The notes beneath the pieces are model-generated. The model saw nothing but the letters and a program-made list of their open reading frames with translations. It ran no database searches and had not been told where the DNA came from. A program made the translations under genes and the position numbers. Of a stretch of DNA of 64,000 bases, positions 8,984-17,489 are shown piece by piece (the stretch's first letter is position 1; each line of letters begins with the position of its first letter). Origin of the DNA: Rs1 sp038900335 (GTDB lineage: Bacteria; Pseudomonadota; Gammaproteobacteria; Pseudomonadales; Balneatricaceae). Location of the stretch: assembly GCA_038900335.1 (NCBI GenBank), contig JBBMRB010000002.1, positions 1 through 64,000 on the forward strand, in the 5' to 3' direction.

Positions 8984-10122
8984 TTTAATTCCTCTGTGCG
9001 GTGTATCCCATCAATCGTTATCTTGATCAAATCAGCTTCATCATCTGATAGCGGCCTATCCATCATTTGTGAGAAAAAATCATTAAACATTGTTAGTTCA
9101 TTAGCGTGGACATGCCTTGGTTGCTTAATTGCATTATCTTTTCTCGCCATTAAACCTGGGCGCTCTAAATGAAGAATATTTGGGTAGACTTCACGCAGCT
9201 TACCCATCACATCTAAAATGGCATGAGTATCTGTCAACTTAATCAGCAGGTAATCATCTTTCGCGTTATCTTGCTGTGCATTATCTAAAATATCTTTTAA
9301 AGCACCATTAATACTGCGCAGATTACGTAACGGTTGCAGTACTATTTGATTGATGGCCTGCATACCACTCTCATCCACATCCACTACAGTGACTGATTTA
9401 ATGTGATTTTCTTCAGAAAAAGAATATTTCAAAGGCGAGCCGCTATAGCGAATACACTCTGTGCCTTTAAATTGACGCCCATGCAAATGACCTAGAGCAA
9501 CATAATCAAATGCGTCGAAATGCTGCCAAGATACTCTATCAGCACCGCCAATAGAAAGCGGCCGCTCAGATTCTGACTCACTTGCACCATCAATGAAACA
9601 ATGGCTAATCATAATGTTGCGTTTAGTTTTTTGCTTGTCTTTAACATTCGAACACAATACTTTAAAGACATCATCATGACTGCTAACATCAATACCTAGT
9701 TCACTACGAACACTCGCTGGGTCTGTATAAGGAATACCCCAAAAATCTATTTCACCGTATTGATCCGTTAATGTCACCGGCTCAAGGTATTGGGTAAGCT
9801 CACCTAGTATATATAAACCTGTTCGCTGTAATTGCTGCGATGCAAACGCTAGACGCTGAGCACTATCATGATTACCTGAAATGATAATCAGTTTAATATG
9901 ATGCTCATTAATAATACGTTGAATAATAGCATTGAGTAATGTGACAGCGGTTGCTGGAGGTACGGAGCGGTCATAAATATCGCCAGCGACAATAATGACA
10001 TCAACCTGTTCGGCGACGGCTATATCAACAATTTGATTGAGAATATATGCTTGATCCTCAAGTAGTGCGGCATTATGAAAAGTACGGCCTATATGCCAAT
10101 CCGATGTATGTAATAAACGCAT
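8980..10122 (-). CDS. sbcD: Exonuclease SbcD, metallophosphoesterase nuclease subunit
   Basis: SbcD is the Mre11-like nuclease partner of SbcC. At 380 residues it is slightly shorter than E. coli SbcD (400). The metal-binding motifs are in order: SDWHIG (about residue 7), VAGDIYDR (about 46), SGNHDS (about 82) and the later ALGHLHGRQ. The ATG at 10122 is preceded by AAGGCG, which overlaps the stop codon region of the upstream secreted-protein gene, so the three genes are probably co-transcribed. It overlaps sbcC by 4 bases. Confidence 0.96.
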   Translation of the reverse strand: MRLLHTSDWHIGRTFHNAALLEDQAYILNQIVDIAVAEQVDVIIVAGDIYDRSVPPATAVTLLNAIIQRIINEHHIKLIIISGNHDSAQRLAFASQQLQRTGLYILGELTQYLEPVTLTDQYGEIDFWGIPYTDPASVRSELGIDVSSHDDVFKVLCSNVKDKQKTKRNIMISHCFIDGASESESERPLSIGGADRVSWQHFDAFDYVALGHLHGRQFKGTECIRYSGSPLKYSFSEENHIKSVTVVDVDESGMQAINQIVLQPLRNLRSINGALKDILDNAQQDNAKDDYLLIKLTDTHAILDVMGKLREVYPNILHLERPGLMARKDNAIKQPRHVHANELTMFNDFFSQMMDRPLSDDEADLIKITIDGIHRTEELN

Positions 10123-10131
10123 CCGATCGCC

Positions 10132-10986
10132 TTAAATCTTACAGTGCAGCTGATAGTCTTGCAGAAACTCTTGGTATTGCTCCATATCGAGAACACGTGG
10201 CACGGGTATATTTTCAGCAACGTATTTTTCAAAACAACGAGAGCCTTTATCAACCACTTTACGCGATTCATCATGGGCAAAACTCACCTTGCTATATTGC
10301 ATATCGTTACTGACTAAATTATACGTTTTAGTAATTGTCCCAGCACAAGCAAATGACTGATAGCTATTAGCATTGAATGATATATTAGCCGTATTATTAC
10401 TTTGCTCATCATCTAAAAACGTTAGAATGTGATTGACCGTCGCATTAACATCAACCTCAAGTTCAGATTCTGAAACTAAGCGAGCATCACGCACACCACC
10501 AAGGCAGCGATCACCACCGTCTTCGATCGTAGTTAAAAAATCGCGCGTTAATTTAGCCCCGGGAATACGCCCAAGAAAATAGATTGATGATATTGGGTTA
10601 GCTTCCGCTTTATTAAAAACCAGCAGCAGCTCAATGGCATTGTCTAATGTACCTATCGGTTTATAAGCAATATAGCCATTTTTACTGTCGGCTTTCTTGG
10701 AAAAGAAAGCCCCTTCAGCCGTTTTTGATATCTCTATTTTTTTATATTTTAGCGCGCACTGTTGCATATTTAGCGCTCCACCATCTGCTTGCCAGTCTCT
10801 TAATAATGGCAGACACAATGGGTGAAATTCAGCGACAGATAATGGCCCGCTAAACGTTTTTTCAGCAGAGCTAGCCGTCGAAATCAAAGCAGATAACATA
10901 CCCGCTGTCAGTGAAAAAGCAACCTTTAAGAAGGCCTGTTTTTTCATTGCTATTGATAGTTTATCTCTAAGATTATTCATTTTCAT
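10132..10986 (-). CDS. Secreted protein of unknown function with six cysteines
   Basis: I do not recognise this protein. An N-terminal hydrophobic segment ending ISTASSAEK is a typical signal peptide, so it should be periplasmic or exported. The mature part contains six cysteines, enough for three disulfides. It has no transmembrane segments and no recognised catalytic motif. The ORF could open at a TTG at 11010, but an ATG at 10986 (or at 10980 or 10947) gives a more usual signal peptide. I chose 10986 because TTAGAG lies about a dozen bases upstream. It sits 9 bases before sbcD with the sbcD ribosome site at its stop codon, suggesting an operon, yet an exported protein has no obvious link to DNA-end repair. 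Confidence 0.75.
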   Translation of the reverse strand: MKMNNLRDKLSIAMKKQAFLKVAFSLTAGMLSALISTASSAEKTFSGPLSVAEFHPLCLPLLRDWQADGGALNMQQCALKYKKIEISKTAEGAFFSKKADSKNGYIAYKPIGTLDNAIELLLVFNKAEANPISSIYFLGRIPGAKLTRDFLTTIEDGGDRCLGGVRDARLVSESELEVDVNATVNHILTFLDDEQSNNTANISFNANSYQSFACAGTITKTYNLVSNDMQYSKVSFAHDESRKVVDKGSRCFEKYVAENIPVPRVLDMEQYQEFLQDYQLHCKI

Positions 10987-11095
10987 ATTGGCTGGCTCTA
11001 ACAATTTCAATTAATACTTTATTCGAAATATTTAACGGTAGTGCATTTCAGCACACTGATTATACTTAAAACAAACAGTAGTTTCTTAGTATTTA

Positions 11096-11929
11096 CTATT
11101 CGTCTTTAATAGCAATACCATCGGCTAAAATATCTATTCTGCCCATTTTTTTCAATGTACCTAACGCCATTTTATAAGACTTTTTACTGATACCAAAATG
11201 CTGATAAATATCTTCAGGTCTTGCCTTATCACCCAGCTTACTGACACCACCATTAGCAGCCAAATCATCTAAGATCTGCTGGCTAATCGCATCAACTTTG
11301 GCAAAACCTGGTTTTTCAAGCATCACATCAATTTTATCATGCTCTAATAATCGCTTAATGTAACCGGTGCGACGCTGCCCTGGACGCACTGTTTTAAAGA
11401 CATCACCGGCATGTAAAACAGACCAAAAGGTATTATTAATAATGACACTAAAACCGATATCTGTTTTTCTTACTATAAATAGCGAGACTTCTTGGCCGAC
11501 ACTTAGATCTGAATAATCTTTTTGTAAGAACTTATCGATTTTAGTCGACGCCGCTATTCTATCGGTGTTATCAAGATAGGCTCTCACAGTAATACGCTGG
11601 CCTGGCTCTAATGTCTTGCGCTGCTCAGCATAGGGTACAAACAGTTGCTTAGGTAGCCCCCAATCAAGAAAAGCACCGGTGTCATTTACTTCTGCTACGA
11701 TTAGAGCAGCAAACTCACCTACTTGAATAAAGGGTCTTTTGTAACTGGCAATAACATAATCATCAGAGTCCAGATAAACAAACACATCAATATGGTCGCC
11801 TTTTTTACAATGCTCAGGCACTTCACCTTTAGGTAATAGTATCGCACCTAATTTACCGCCTTCTAAATAAACGCCAAACTCTGCTTCGCGGATGACTTCC
11901 AACCTGTTCATTTTGCCTATTTCTACCAC
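11096..11929 (-). CDS. cvfB: CvfB-family S1 RNA-binding protein
   Basis: This 277-residue protein matches the CvfB/YitL family: several consecutive S1-like OB folds, then a C-terminal winged helix. Recognisable segments are the GAFLDWGLPKQLFVPY S1 motif (about residues 75-95), a second domain around DLSVGQEVSLFIV, and the wHTH ending ISKKSYKMALGTLKKMGRI. In Staphylococcus the family binds RNA and affects virulence gene expression; its role in gammaproteobacteria is little studied. The start could be a GTG at 11929 (GAGAG seven bases upstream) or the ATG at 11911. I kept the GTG because of the better ribosome site. Confidence 0.88.
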   Translation of the reverse strand: MVEIGKMNRLEVIREAEFGVYLEGGKLGAILLPKGEVPEHCKKGDHIDVFVYLDSDDYVIASYKRPFIQVGEFAALIVAEVNDTGAFLDWGLPKQLFVPYAEQRKTLEPGQRITVRAYLDNTDRIAASTKIDKFLQKDYSDLSVGQEVSLFIVRKTDIGFSVIINNTFWSVLHAGDVFKTVRPGQRRTGYIKRLLEHDKIDVMLEKPGFAKVDAISQQILDDLAANGGVSKLGDKARPEDIYQHFGISKKSYKMALGTLKKMGRIDILADGIAIKDE

Positions 11930-11986
11930 GATTATTCTCTCATTTAATTTTTTAAAAAAAGCTGATTTACTTTAGTGATAGTGACA

Positions 11987-12688
11987 TCAGCTAATAATAG
12001 AAGCGATACCACCGATGATACCGCCAAATACACCACCCCAAATTACTAACCACCCCAGGTGCTGCTTTATCATATTTTGTACAATTTGTTTAACGATTAC
12101 CGGCGTAAGCTCTTGTAACCTTTGATCTAAAATTACTTCAACCTTCGCCACTAAGCCATCTATACCTGTCGTGCTTTTCAACTGCTGCGCTAAAAGCGCT
12201 TTAAATTCAGCTGTCTCAGTCGTGTCAATTATCGACTGTTGTATTTTCTCCACAAACGGCTCCCTCATCGGTTCAAGGGTTGCTGTTCCGCCAACCATTT
12301 CAAGCATTACTCCAAAGGAAGACTGTTGAACAACCTCAATTAAACCATCAAACGTCGGAGCAAAATCGACCTTAGATATTAGCGATTTTAAATTCAAATC
12401 ACTAGATATTTGCTCATCATTCATAAAAGACGCGAGATTGGCAGATGAAAAAAACTGCTCCATTATCATTGCTTTGATTGCTGTTTTAAATTCTTCAAAT
12501 CGATTAGGGATAACACCAGAACCGTACAAGCCAGGTACTTTTTCAAACAGCATGTGGATAGCAAGCCAGTTCGTTAACGCCCCAGATAGAGCAAAAATAC
12601 CTATCATATAAATAGTATTATTATCTAGTACAACACCATATATAGTGACGAGTATGGCGACAACATTGGTACATAAACTTTTATTCAT
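11987..12688 (-). CDS. DUF445 family membrane protein
   Basis: The motif GALTNWLAIHMLFEKVPGLYGSGVIPNRFEEFK is typical of DUF445, a family of membrane-anchored proteins of unknown function. The N-terminus has one or two hydrophobic helices. A long amphipathic soluble region follows, and a C-terminal glycine-rich membrane helix (GGVFGGIIGGIASIIS) ends the protein. The frame extends upstream to a TTG at 12760 that would overlap the response regulator gene. The ATG at 12688 gives a normal N-terminus (233 residues) beginning MNKSLCTNVV, so I prefer it. The close spacing to the upstream regulator gene suggests shared transcription. Confidence 0.82.
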   Translation of the reverse strand: MNKSLCTNVVAILVTIYGVVLDNNTIYMIGIFALSGALTNWLAIHMLFEKVPGLYGSGVIPNRFEEFKTAIKAMIMEQFFSSANLASFMNDEQISSDLNLKSLISKVDFAPTFDGLIEVVQQSSFGVMLEMVGGTATLEPMREPFVEKIQQSIIDTTETAEFKALLAQQLKSTTGIDGLVAKVEVILDQRLQELTPVIVKQIVQNMIKQHLGWLVIWGGVFGGIIGGIASIIS

Positions 12689-12746
12689 TTTTACTGCTAA
12701 CCATTTAACTGAAAAATTTTCTATCGAACACAACACAGAGCATATT

Positions 12747-13859
12747 TTACTTGATATCAATAGCTTTCGTTACCTGTCTTTTTAATATCAAGCCATGTTT
12801 TTTTGCAAGTAACGCCGCTATCTTAGTGACACCGGTAAAGTAGCTATCCCCTTTCTTGGCATGCTGTTCAAAGGTTTTACTCAAAGCGGCAATAATTTCA
12901 TTCAAACTATCTTCTGTCTCTTGCCAAAACCTTAGCCTCTCTTGTGCAAAAGCAACACTTTGCACAAACAACTCAATCATACTCATATCATCATCTAAGA
13001 CGAGTGTTTGATACTTTAAATACAAAATTGTTCGATAGTTATCACGTGATTTATAGGAAAAAATAATGCTATTCCCCTCTCGTAACTTAAAAATCGTTTG
13101 CTCAGATTGCAAAGCAAGTTGCTGTAGCGCTTGTGGAACAACACTTAAATAGCTTTCACCAACACGCTTTTGGTAATGACCCGTTGCTGCTATAATTTGC
13201 TGGGACTTTTCTCGCTCTTCTTGGCTCACATCCGCATCGACACACAGATTAACCAGCAAAGAATCTGCACTATGATACAACACTGACGTCAATTGCATCA
13301 AAACCCCCGATGCATACTGGTTTGCGTATTGTTGCTTAAATAAATTGGCTGTAGATTCAACAACCTTTTTCAAACCTTCGCTGTGATTAGCTAACGCCAA
13401 TACATCTTTATAAGACCTCAAACCTGATATAACACTGGAGAATAATTTTTGTGCTGTCAGCTCAGTCTTGTTTTTATAATCAAATATATCGTAATCTACA
13501 ATGACTGTTTTCTCTGGTGCTTGCCCAGGCTGCCCAGTGCGTAAAATAATGCGTATTAAATTATTATTTAACTCTTTTCTTATCCAGTGCGCGACATCTA
13601 AGCCCGCAGAGTCTGTTTCCATCACGACATCAAGTAATACTAATGCTATATCGGTGCGCCCTTTTAAAATTTCTTTTGCTTCTAAAGCGCTATATGCCGA
13701 TATGAATGAAAACGCTTTACCTTCGAAAATTTCATCTTCCAAAGAAAACCGAGTAATCGCATGAACAGCAGGCTCATCATCTACGATTAATATAGGCCAC
13801 ACTTCACCCTCATCTTCTACTTCATCGGAATCGGGGCTGTTAATTAAAAAATCATACAT
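12747..13859 (-). CDS. Response regulator with REC and DUF3369 domains, no output domain
   Basis: The N-terminal receiver domain (about residues 20-150) has the acidic pair in LIVDDEP and the phosphorylatable aspartate in VLLDVVME. The remaining 200 residues resemble DUF3369, usually found between a receiver and an HD-GYP cyclic-di-GMP phosphodiesterase. Here the protein stops after DUF3369 at 370 residues, without an HD-GYP, GGDEF or EAL module. No histidine kinase lies nearby. It may act by protein-protein contact or may be a remnant that lost its output domain. The sequence downstream (the DUF445 gene) shows no residual HD-GYP. Confidence 0.85.
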   Translation of the reverse strand: MYDFLINSPDSDEVEDEGEVWPILIVDDEPAVHAITRFSLEDEIFEGKAFSFISAYSALEAKEILKGRTDIALVLLDVVMETDSAGLDVAHWIRKELNNNLIRIILRTGQPGQAPEKTVIVDYDIFDYKNKTELTAQKLFSSVISGLRSYKDVLALANHSEGLKKVVESTANLFKQQYANQYASGVLMQLTSVLYHSADSLLVNLCVDADVSQEEREKSQQIIAATGHYQKRVGESYLSVVPQALQQLALQSEQTIFKLREGNSIIFSYKSRDNYRTILYLKYQTLVLDDDMSMIELFVQSVAFAQERLRFWQETEDSLNEIIAALSKTFEQHAKKGDSYFTGVTKIAALLAKKHGLILKRQVTKAIDIK

Positions 13860-14000
13860 AATGTCGACCTTAACTTACTTGCCAGCAAGTAATTGAAAAT
13901 AGAGTAAATATAATTAAGATACGAACAGCATGGCATATACAATTGGTGCTTCACTCTAAAACACCTTAGTAATATCTAATGCTGTTAATATTATCAATGA

Positions 14001-15062
14001 CTACTCAATTTCTTCTTGTGGCTTTGGCCACGCATTAATAATTGCTTTAACCAAAGTTGCTAGAGGAATGGCAAAGAACACTCCCCAAAAGCCCCATAAT
14101 GTGCCAAAAATCAACACTGCTATTATAATTGATATTGGGTGTAAATTAACGGCTTCTGAAAACAGCAAAGGCACCAAAACATTGCCATCTAATGCTTGGA
14201 TAACACCATAAACCACCATCACATATAAAAATTCATTACCCCAGCCAAATTGAAAAAAACCAATAATCGCAACGGGTATAGTCACTAATGCCGCGCCAAT
14301 ATAGGGGATTAAAACTGACAGCCCGACCATAATAGCCAGCAGTGCGGCATAATCTAAATCAAAGATAATAAAACCGAAGTAAGTAACAACACCAACAATT
14401 AAAATTTCTACTGTTTTTCCTCTGATATAGTTGGCTATTTGCACATCCATTTCATACCAGACTTTATTCATCATCTCACGCTTGTGCGGAAGCACTGAGG
14501 TCCAAGAATTAACTAAGCTTTTACCGTCTTTTAGGAAAAAGAACACCAATATAGGCACCAACACAAAATAGATCAGCAAGGCAATCATATCGCCTAATGA
14601 ATTAAATGAGTACGTTAATATCCACTGCCCCATCGTGCCTATTTCTTTAGTTGCTAGCGCGATAATTTGTTTGATTTGAGAGACGGTAACAATCTCTGGA
14701 TAATGCTCTGGAAGCACTAATAATGCTGATTGTATCTGTTGAAAAATAAAAGGCAGATCATTGAAAAATTTAGCTAACTGCTTCCAAGCCAAAGGCACTA
14801 CAATAAACACAAATGCCAACAATGCACTAAAGAATAAAGTAAAGACTATATTGACTGACACTAAGTGCGAAAATTTTTTCTGTTTAAGCCAACTGACAGC
14901 ACCCTGCATTAAAAAGGCCAATATTAACCCTGCAAAAACAGGTGCTAACGGGCCGCCTAATGTGAGAATAACAACTAGTGATACGCTTAAAATAATAAAT
15001 AACAATAACGCTTCTTCATTAGAAAAATAACGCTCTATCCACTTTAAAAAAACTCTCTTCAT
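14001..15062 (-). CDS. AI-2E family transporter (PerM-like permease)
   Basis: This 353-residue polytopic membrane protein belongs to the AI-2E transporter (PerM/TqsA) family. It has about eight hydrophobic helices. A soluble amphipathic loop after the third helix contains the QIQSALLVLPEHYPEIV segment, and LIPYIGAALVTIPVAIIGFFQFG lies near residue 255. Family members have been linked to autoinducer-2 export, sodium/proton exchange or permeation of other small molecules; the substrate cannot be assigned from sequence. It lies 56 bases downstream of tusA on the same strand, an arrangement seen in other gammaproteobacteria. Confidence 0.88.
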   Translation of the reverse strand: MKRVFLKWIERYFSNEEALLLFIILSVSLVVILTLGGPLAPVFAGLILAFLMQGAVSWLKQKKFSHLVSVNIVFTLFFSALLAFVFIVVPLAWKQLAKFFNDLPFIFQQIQSALLVLPEHYPEIVTVSQIKQIIALATKEIGTMGQWILTYSFNSLGDMIALLIYFVLVPILVFFFLKDGKSLVNSWTSVLPHKREMMNKVWYEMDVQIANYIRGKTVEILIVGVVTYFGFIIFDLDYAALLAIMVGLSVLIPYIGAALVTIPVAIIGFFQFGWGNEFLYVMVVYGVIQALDGNVLVPLLFSEAVNLHPISIIIAVLIFGTLWGFWGVFFAIPLATLVKAIINAWPKPQEEIE

Positions 15063-15117
15063 CTAATTCTCTCTTTACCCTAGAATAATCGAACAATAAC
15101 ATTCATTTCTAAATGGC

Positions 15118-15357
15118 TTATGCGCTCTTACGTATATAATATAAATATTGATCTTCATATTCATACATGGCTAACATTTCTAGATTTCCATGCTTTACAA
15201 AAGCATTAAAATCTCTAACAGAACCGGGATCACTCGCCACTACTTTTAACACTTCACCTACGTTCATATGACGCAACGCCTGCTTTGTTTTTAATAATGG
15301 CATCGGACACGAATATGCCAAAGCATCTAAATAATGATCAAAGTGGTTATCAAACAT
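15118..15357 (-). CDS. tusA: Sulfur carrier protein TusA
   Basis: This 79-residue protein carries the TusA/SirA signature: YSCPMPLLKTKQALRHM, with the persulfide-forming cysteine in CPMP at about residue 18, followed by GEVLKVVASDPGSVRDF. TusA relays sulfur from IscS toward tRNA 2-thiouridine and other thiolations. Its size is as expected for the family. It lies upstream of and in line with the PerM-like transporter and opposite to the bepA-like gene. Confidence 0.92.
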   Translation of the reverse strand: MFDNHFDHYLDALAYSCPMPLLKTKQALRHMNVGEVLKVVASDPGSVRDFNAFVKHGNLEMLAMYEYEDQYLYYIRKSA

Positions 15358-15784
15358 AAATACTCAATTTCCTATATCTGTTTAATAGTATAGGTTACAA
15401 TTTAACACTCATTACCAGTATCTTACTTAGCATTATATAAATGCACGACTAGCAAATAGTTATATTTTAAAATTTATTATGCAGCCTAGTTTTTACAATT
15501 AACTAGCACTATTATTACCCGCTATATTTAAGGATGCGATGATGACACGCTTAGCAAAGAGTTGGTAGTCATCATCATACATTTTTTGACTTCATCCGTT
15601 TATAGGTAAAATTCGAACTTATATATTTTTCTTAGGTCAATTTATATTACAGTAAATCACACTAAACACGCGATAGACGAATGACTATATATTAAGCGCA
15701 AGCATGCATACCACGATTATTTTATTGTATTGAATATCAACCTTTACTATCTACTTTATTTACGTTTACAGAGGTCATTAATTA
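15358..15784. other. Divergent intergenic region between tusA and bepA with a short leader-like ORF and hairpin
   Basis: This 427-base region must hold the tusA (minus) and bepA (plus) promoters. On the plus strand an AAGGA site (15530-15534) precedes a nine-codon ORF (15539-15568, MMTRLAKSW). The ORF overlaps a 9-bp inverted repeat (15538-15546 with 15568-15576, gatgatgac/gtcatcatc) followed by a T6 run at about 15582-15587. This resembles an attenuator but may be coincidental. Nothing else was recognised. Confidence 0.35.
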
Positions 15785-17239
15785 ATGAAGCAACAATTTA
15801 AGAATGCCACTGCCTCATGCTTAATTGTACTGTGCTCTAATTTAGCCACTTATTCTACGCAAGCCAATGCCTCAGGATTACCCTCTCTAGGAGACTATAG
15901 CTCATCCATTGTATCGCTAGATACCGAGTACAAATTAGGCCAGCGTATTATCAGGCAAATTCGCAATGCAAATGACAGTATTGAGGACCCCATTACAGAG
16001 TCGTATGTTCACGATTTAATTTGGGACTTAGTGACCACAAGCCAGCTAAGCGACAAACGTATTTCACCGATCGTCATCGGCAACTTAAGTGTTAATGCAT
16101 TTGCAGCCCCTGGCGGAGTGCTAGGCATTCACTCCGGTATTATATTAGCGGCTCAAAGTGAAGCTGAACTTGCCTCGGTCATCAGCCATGAGCTTGCCCA
16201 CCTGAGTCAAAGACATTTTGCAGCACAGCTTGAGCAACAACGCTTGAGCACGCCTTTTTCAATGGCCTCATTACTTGCAGGTATCTTAGTTTCCGTTGCC
16301 AACCCACAAGCGGGCATTGCAGTACTAACGGGGAGCCAGGCATCGCAAATATCATCAGCATTAGCTTTTAGTAGGAGAAACGAGCAAGAGGCAGACAGGA
16401 TAGGTATGTTGAACTTAGTCAACTCTGGCTATGATGCCTTTGCCATGCCCAAAATGTTCAGCAGACTTTATGATTTACAAAAACTACAAGGCTCTGTTCC
16501 TCCTGAGTTTTTATTGACCCACCCTACTTCAAGCTCGCGCATTGCAGATAGCAGAAATAGAGCAGAACAAACAGGGAGTTCAAAAGGCAGGCGAGCAAGT
16601 CTAGACTTTGACATTATACAAGCAAGACTCGATGCAAAATTTGCACAAAAGAGAAAGCTATCTATTAACCATTTTAGATCAAAATCACAAAACTCTAACA
16701 ATGCCAAAAACATTTTCACACTCGCTTTAGTTGCAGCGAATTCTCAACAATACGCTGAGGCAAAAAAATTATTTTCCTCACTGCCTAAAGCCTGGCGCAA
16801 TCATCTGCTGGTGCAATTGAGCGCAGCAGAAGTTGACATTGACAGCAGACACCTTAAAGAGGCTTTGATCCGCTTAAAAAGACTCAACCAAAATTACCCA
16901 AAGCACATCGCAGTACAGCTACTTTACGCGCAAGCATTTCTAGCAGCAGGACAAGCTAATGATGCCATTAAGCAACTAAAAGAAGTCACTCAGTACGCAG
17001 CTGATAGCATTGAGGCATGGTATTTAATCTCTGAAGCTTATGGACTTGCTGGCAATCAAACACAAACACATGTCTCAAGAATTGAATATTTTTTATTGAA
17101 AGGCCAAGTCAGTGCAGCTGAACGCCAATTATCATTCGCTAGAAGAGAGCAACGCCTAAGCCAAGAACAAACCTATATGCTTGATGATTTAGAGGCACAT
17201 ATCGCTGAAGTAAAAAGCTATATGAACGTGAAATTTTAA
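15785..17239 (+). CDS. bepA: BepA-like M48 family metalloprotease with TPR domain
   Basis: BepA is a periplasmic protease and chaperone that assists or degrades stalled outer-membrane proteins such as LptD. This 484-residue protein has a signal peptide ending near ANASG. The zinc motif HELAH (about residue 136) is present, with the third ligand in NEQEADRIG (about 202). C-terminal helical repeats (about 300-470) are of TPR type. The length equals the E. coli protein. It is a single gene reading toward the DEAD-box helicase gene. Confidence 0.9.
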   Translation: MKQQFKNATASCLIVLCSNLATYSTQANASGLPSLGDYSSSIVSLDTEYKLGQRIIRQIRNANDSIEDPITESYVHDLIWDLVTTSQLSDKRISPIVIGNLSVNAFAAPGGVLGIHSGIILAAQSEAELASVISHELAHLSQRHFAAQLEQQRLSTPFSMASLLAGILVSVANPQAGIAVLTGSQASQISSALAFSRRNEQEADRIGMLNLVNSGYDAFAMPKMFSRLYDLQKLQGSVPPEFLLTHPTSSSRIADSRNRAEQTGSSKGRRASLDFDIIQARLDAKFAQKRKLSINHFRSKSQNSNNAKNIFTLALVAANSQQYAEAKKLFSSLPKAWRNHLLVQLSAAEVDIDSRHLKEALIRLKRLNQNYPKHIAVQLLYAQAFLAAGQANDAIKQLKEVTQYAADSIEAWYLISEAYGLAGNQTQTHVSRIEYFLLKGQVSAAERQLSFARREQRLSQEQTYMLDDLEAHIAEVKSYMNVKF

Positions 17240-17489
17240 AGCATCCATGGCAAACATTAGCTAGCGCTTGATTATTGGCTTCTAAGATACTATTCACAAG
17301 CCCAATAATATAAAATAGCTGACAGTGCGGCATTATCGCCGCAAAACTTAATTCAATAAAACGTTTTCTTTAGAGATGCAGATTCCAGCGCTTTTTTAGC
17401 GCAAACCGATGTCAATTTTATAGCAATGACTCATCTTCAATAAATCTGCGTCACTCTTAGTAACTTTTAGTCAATACAGGCCTATTTAC

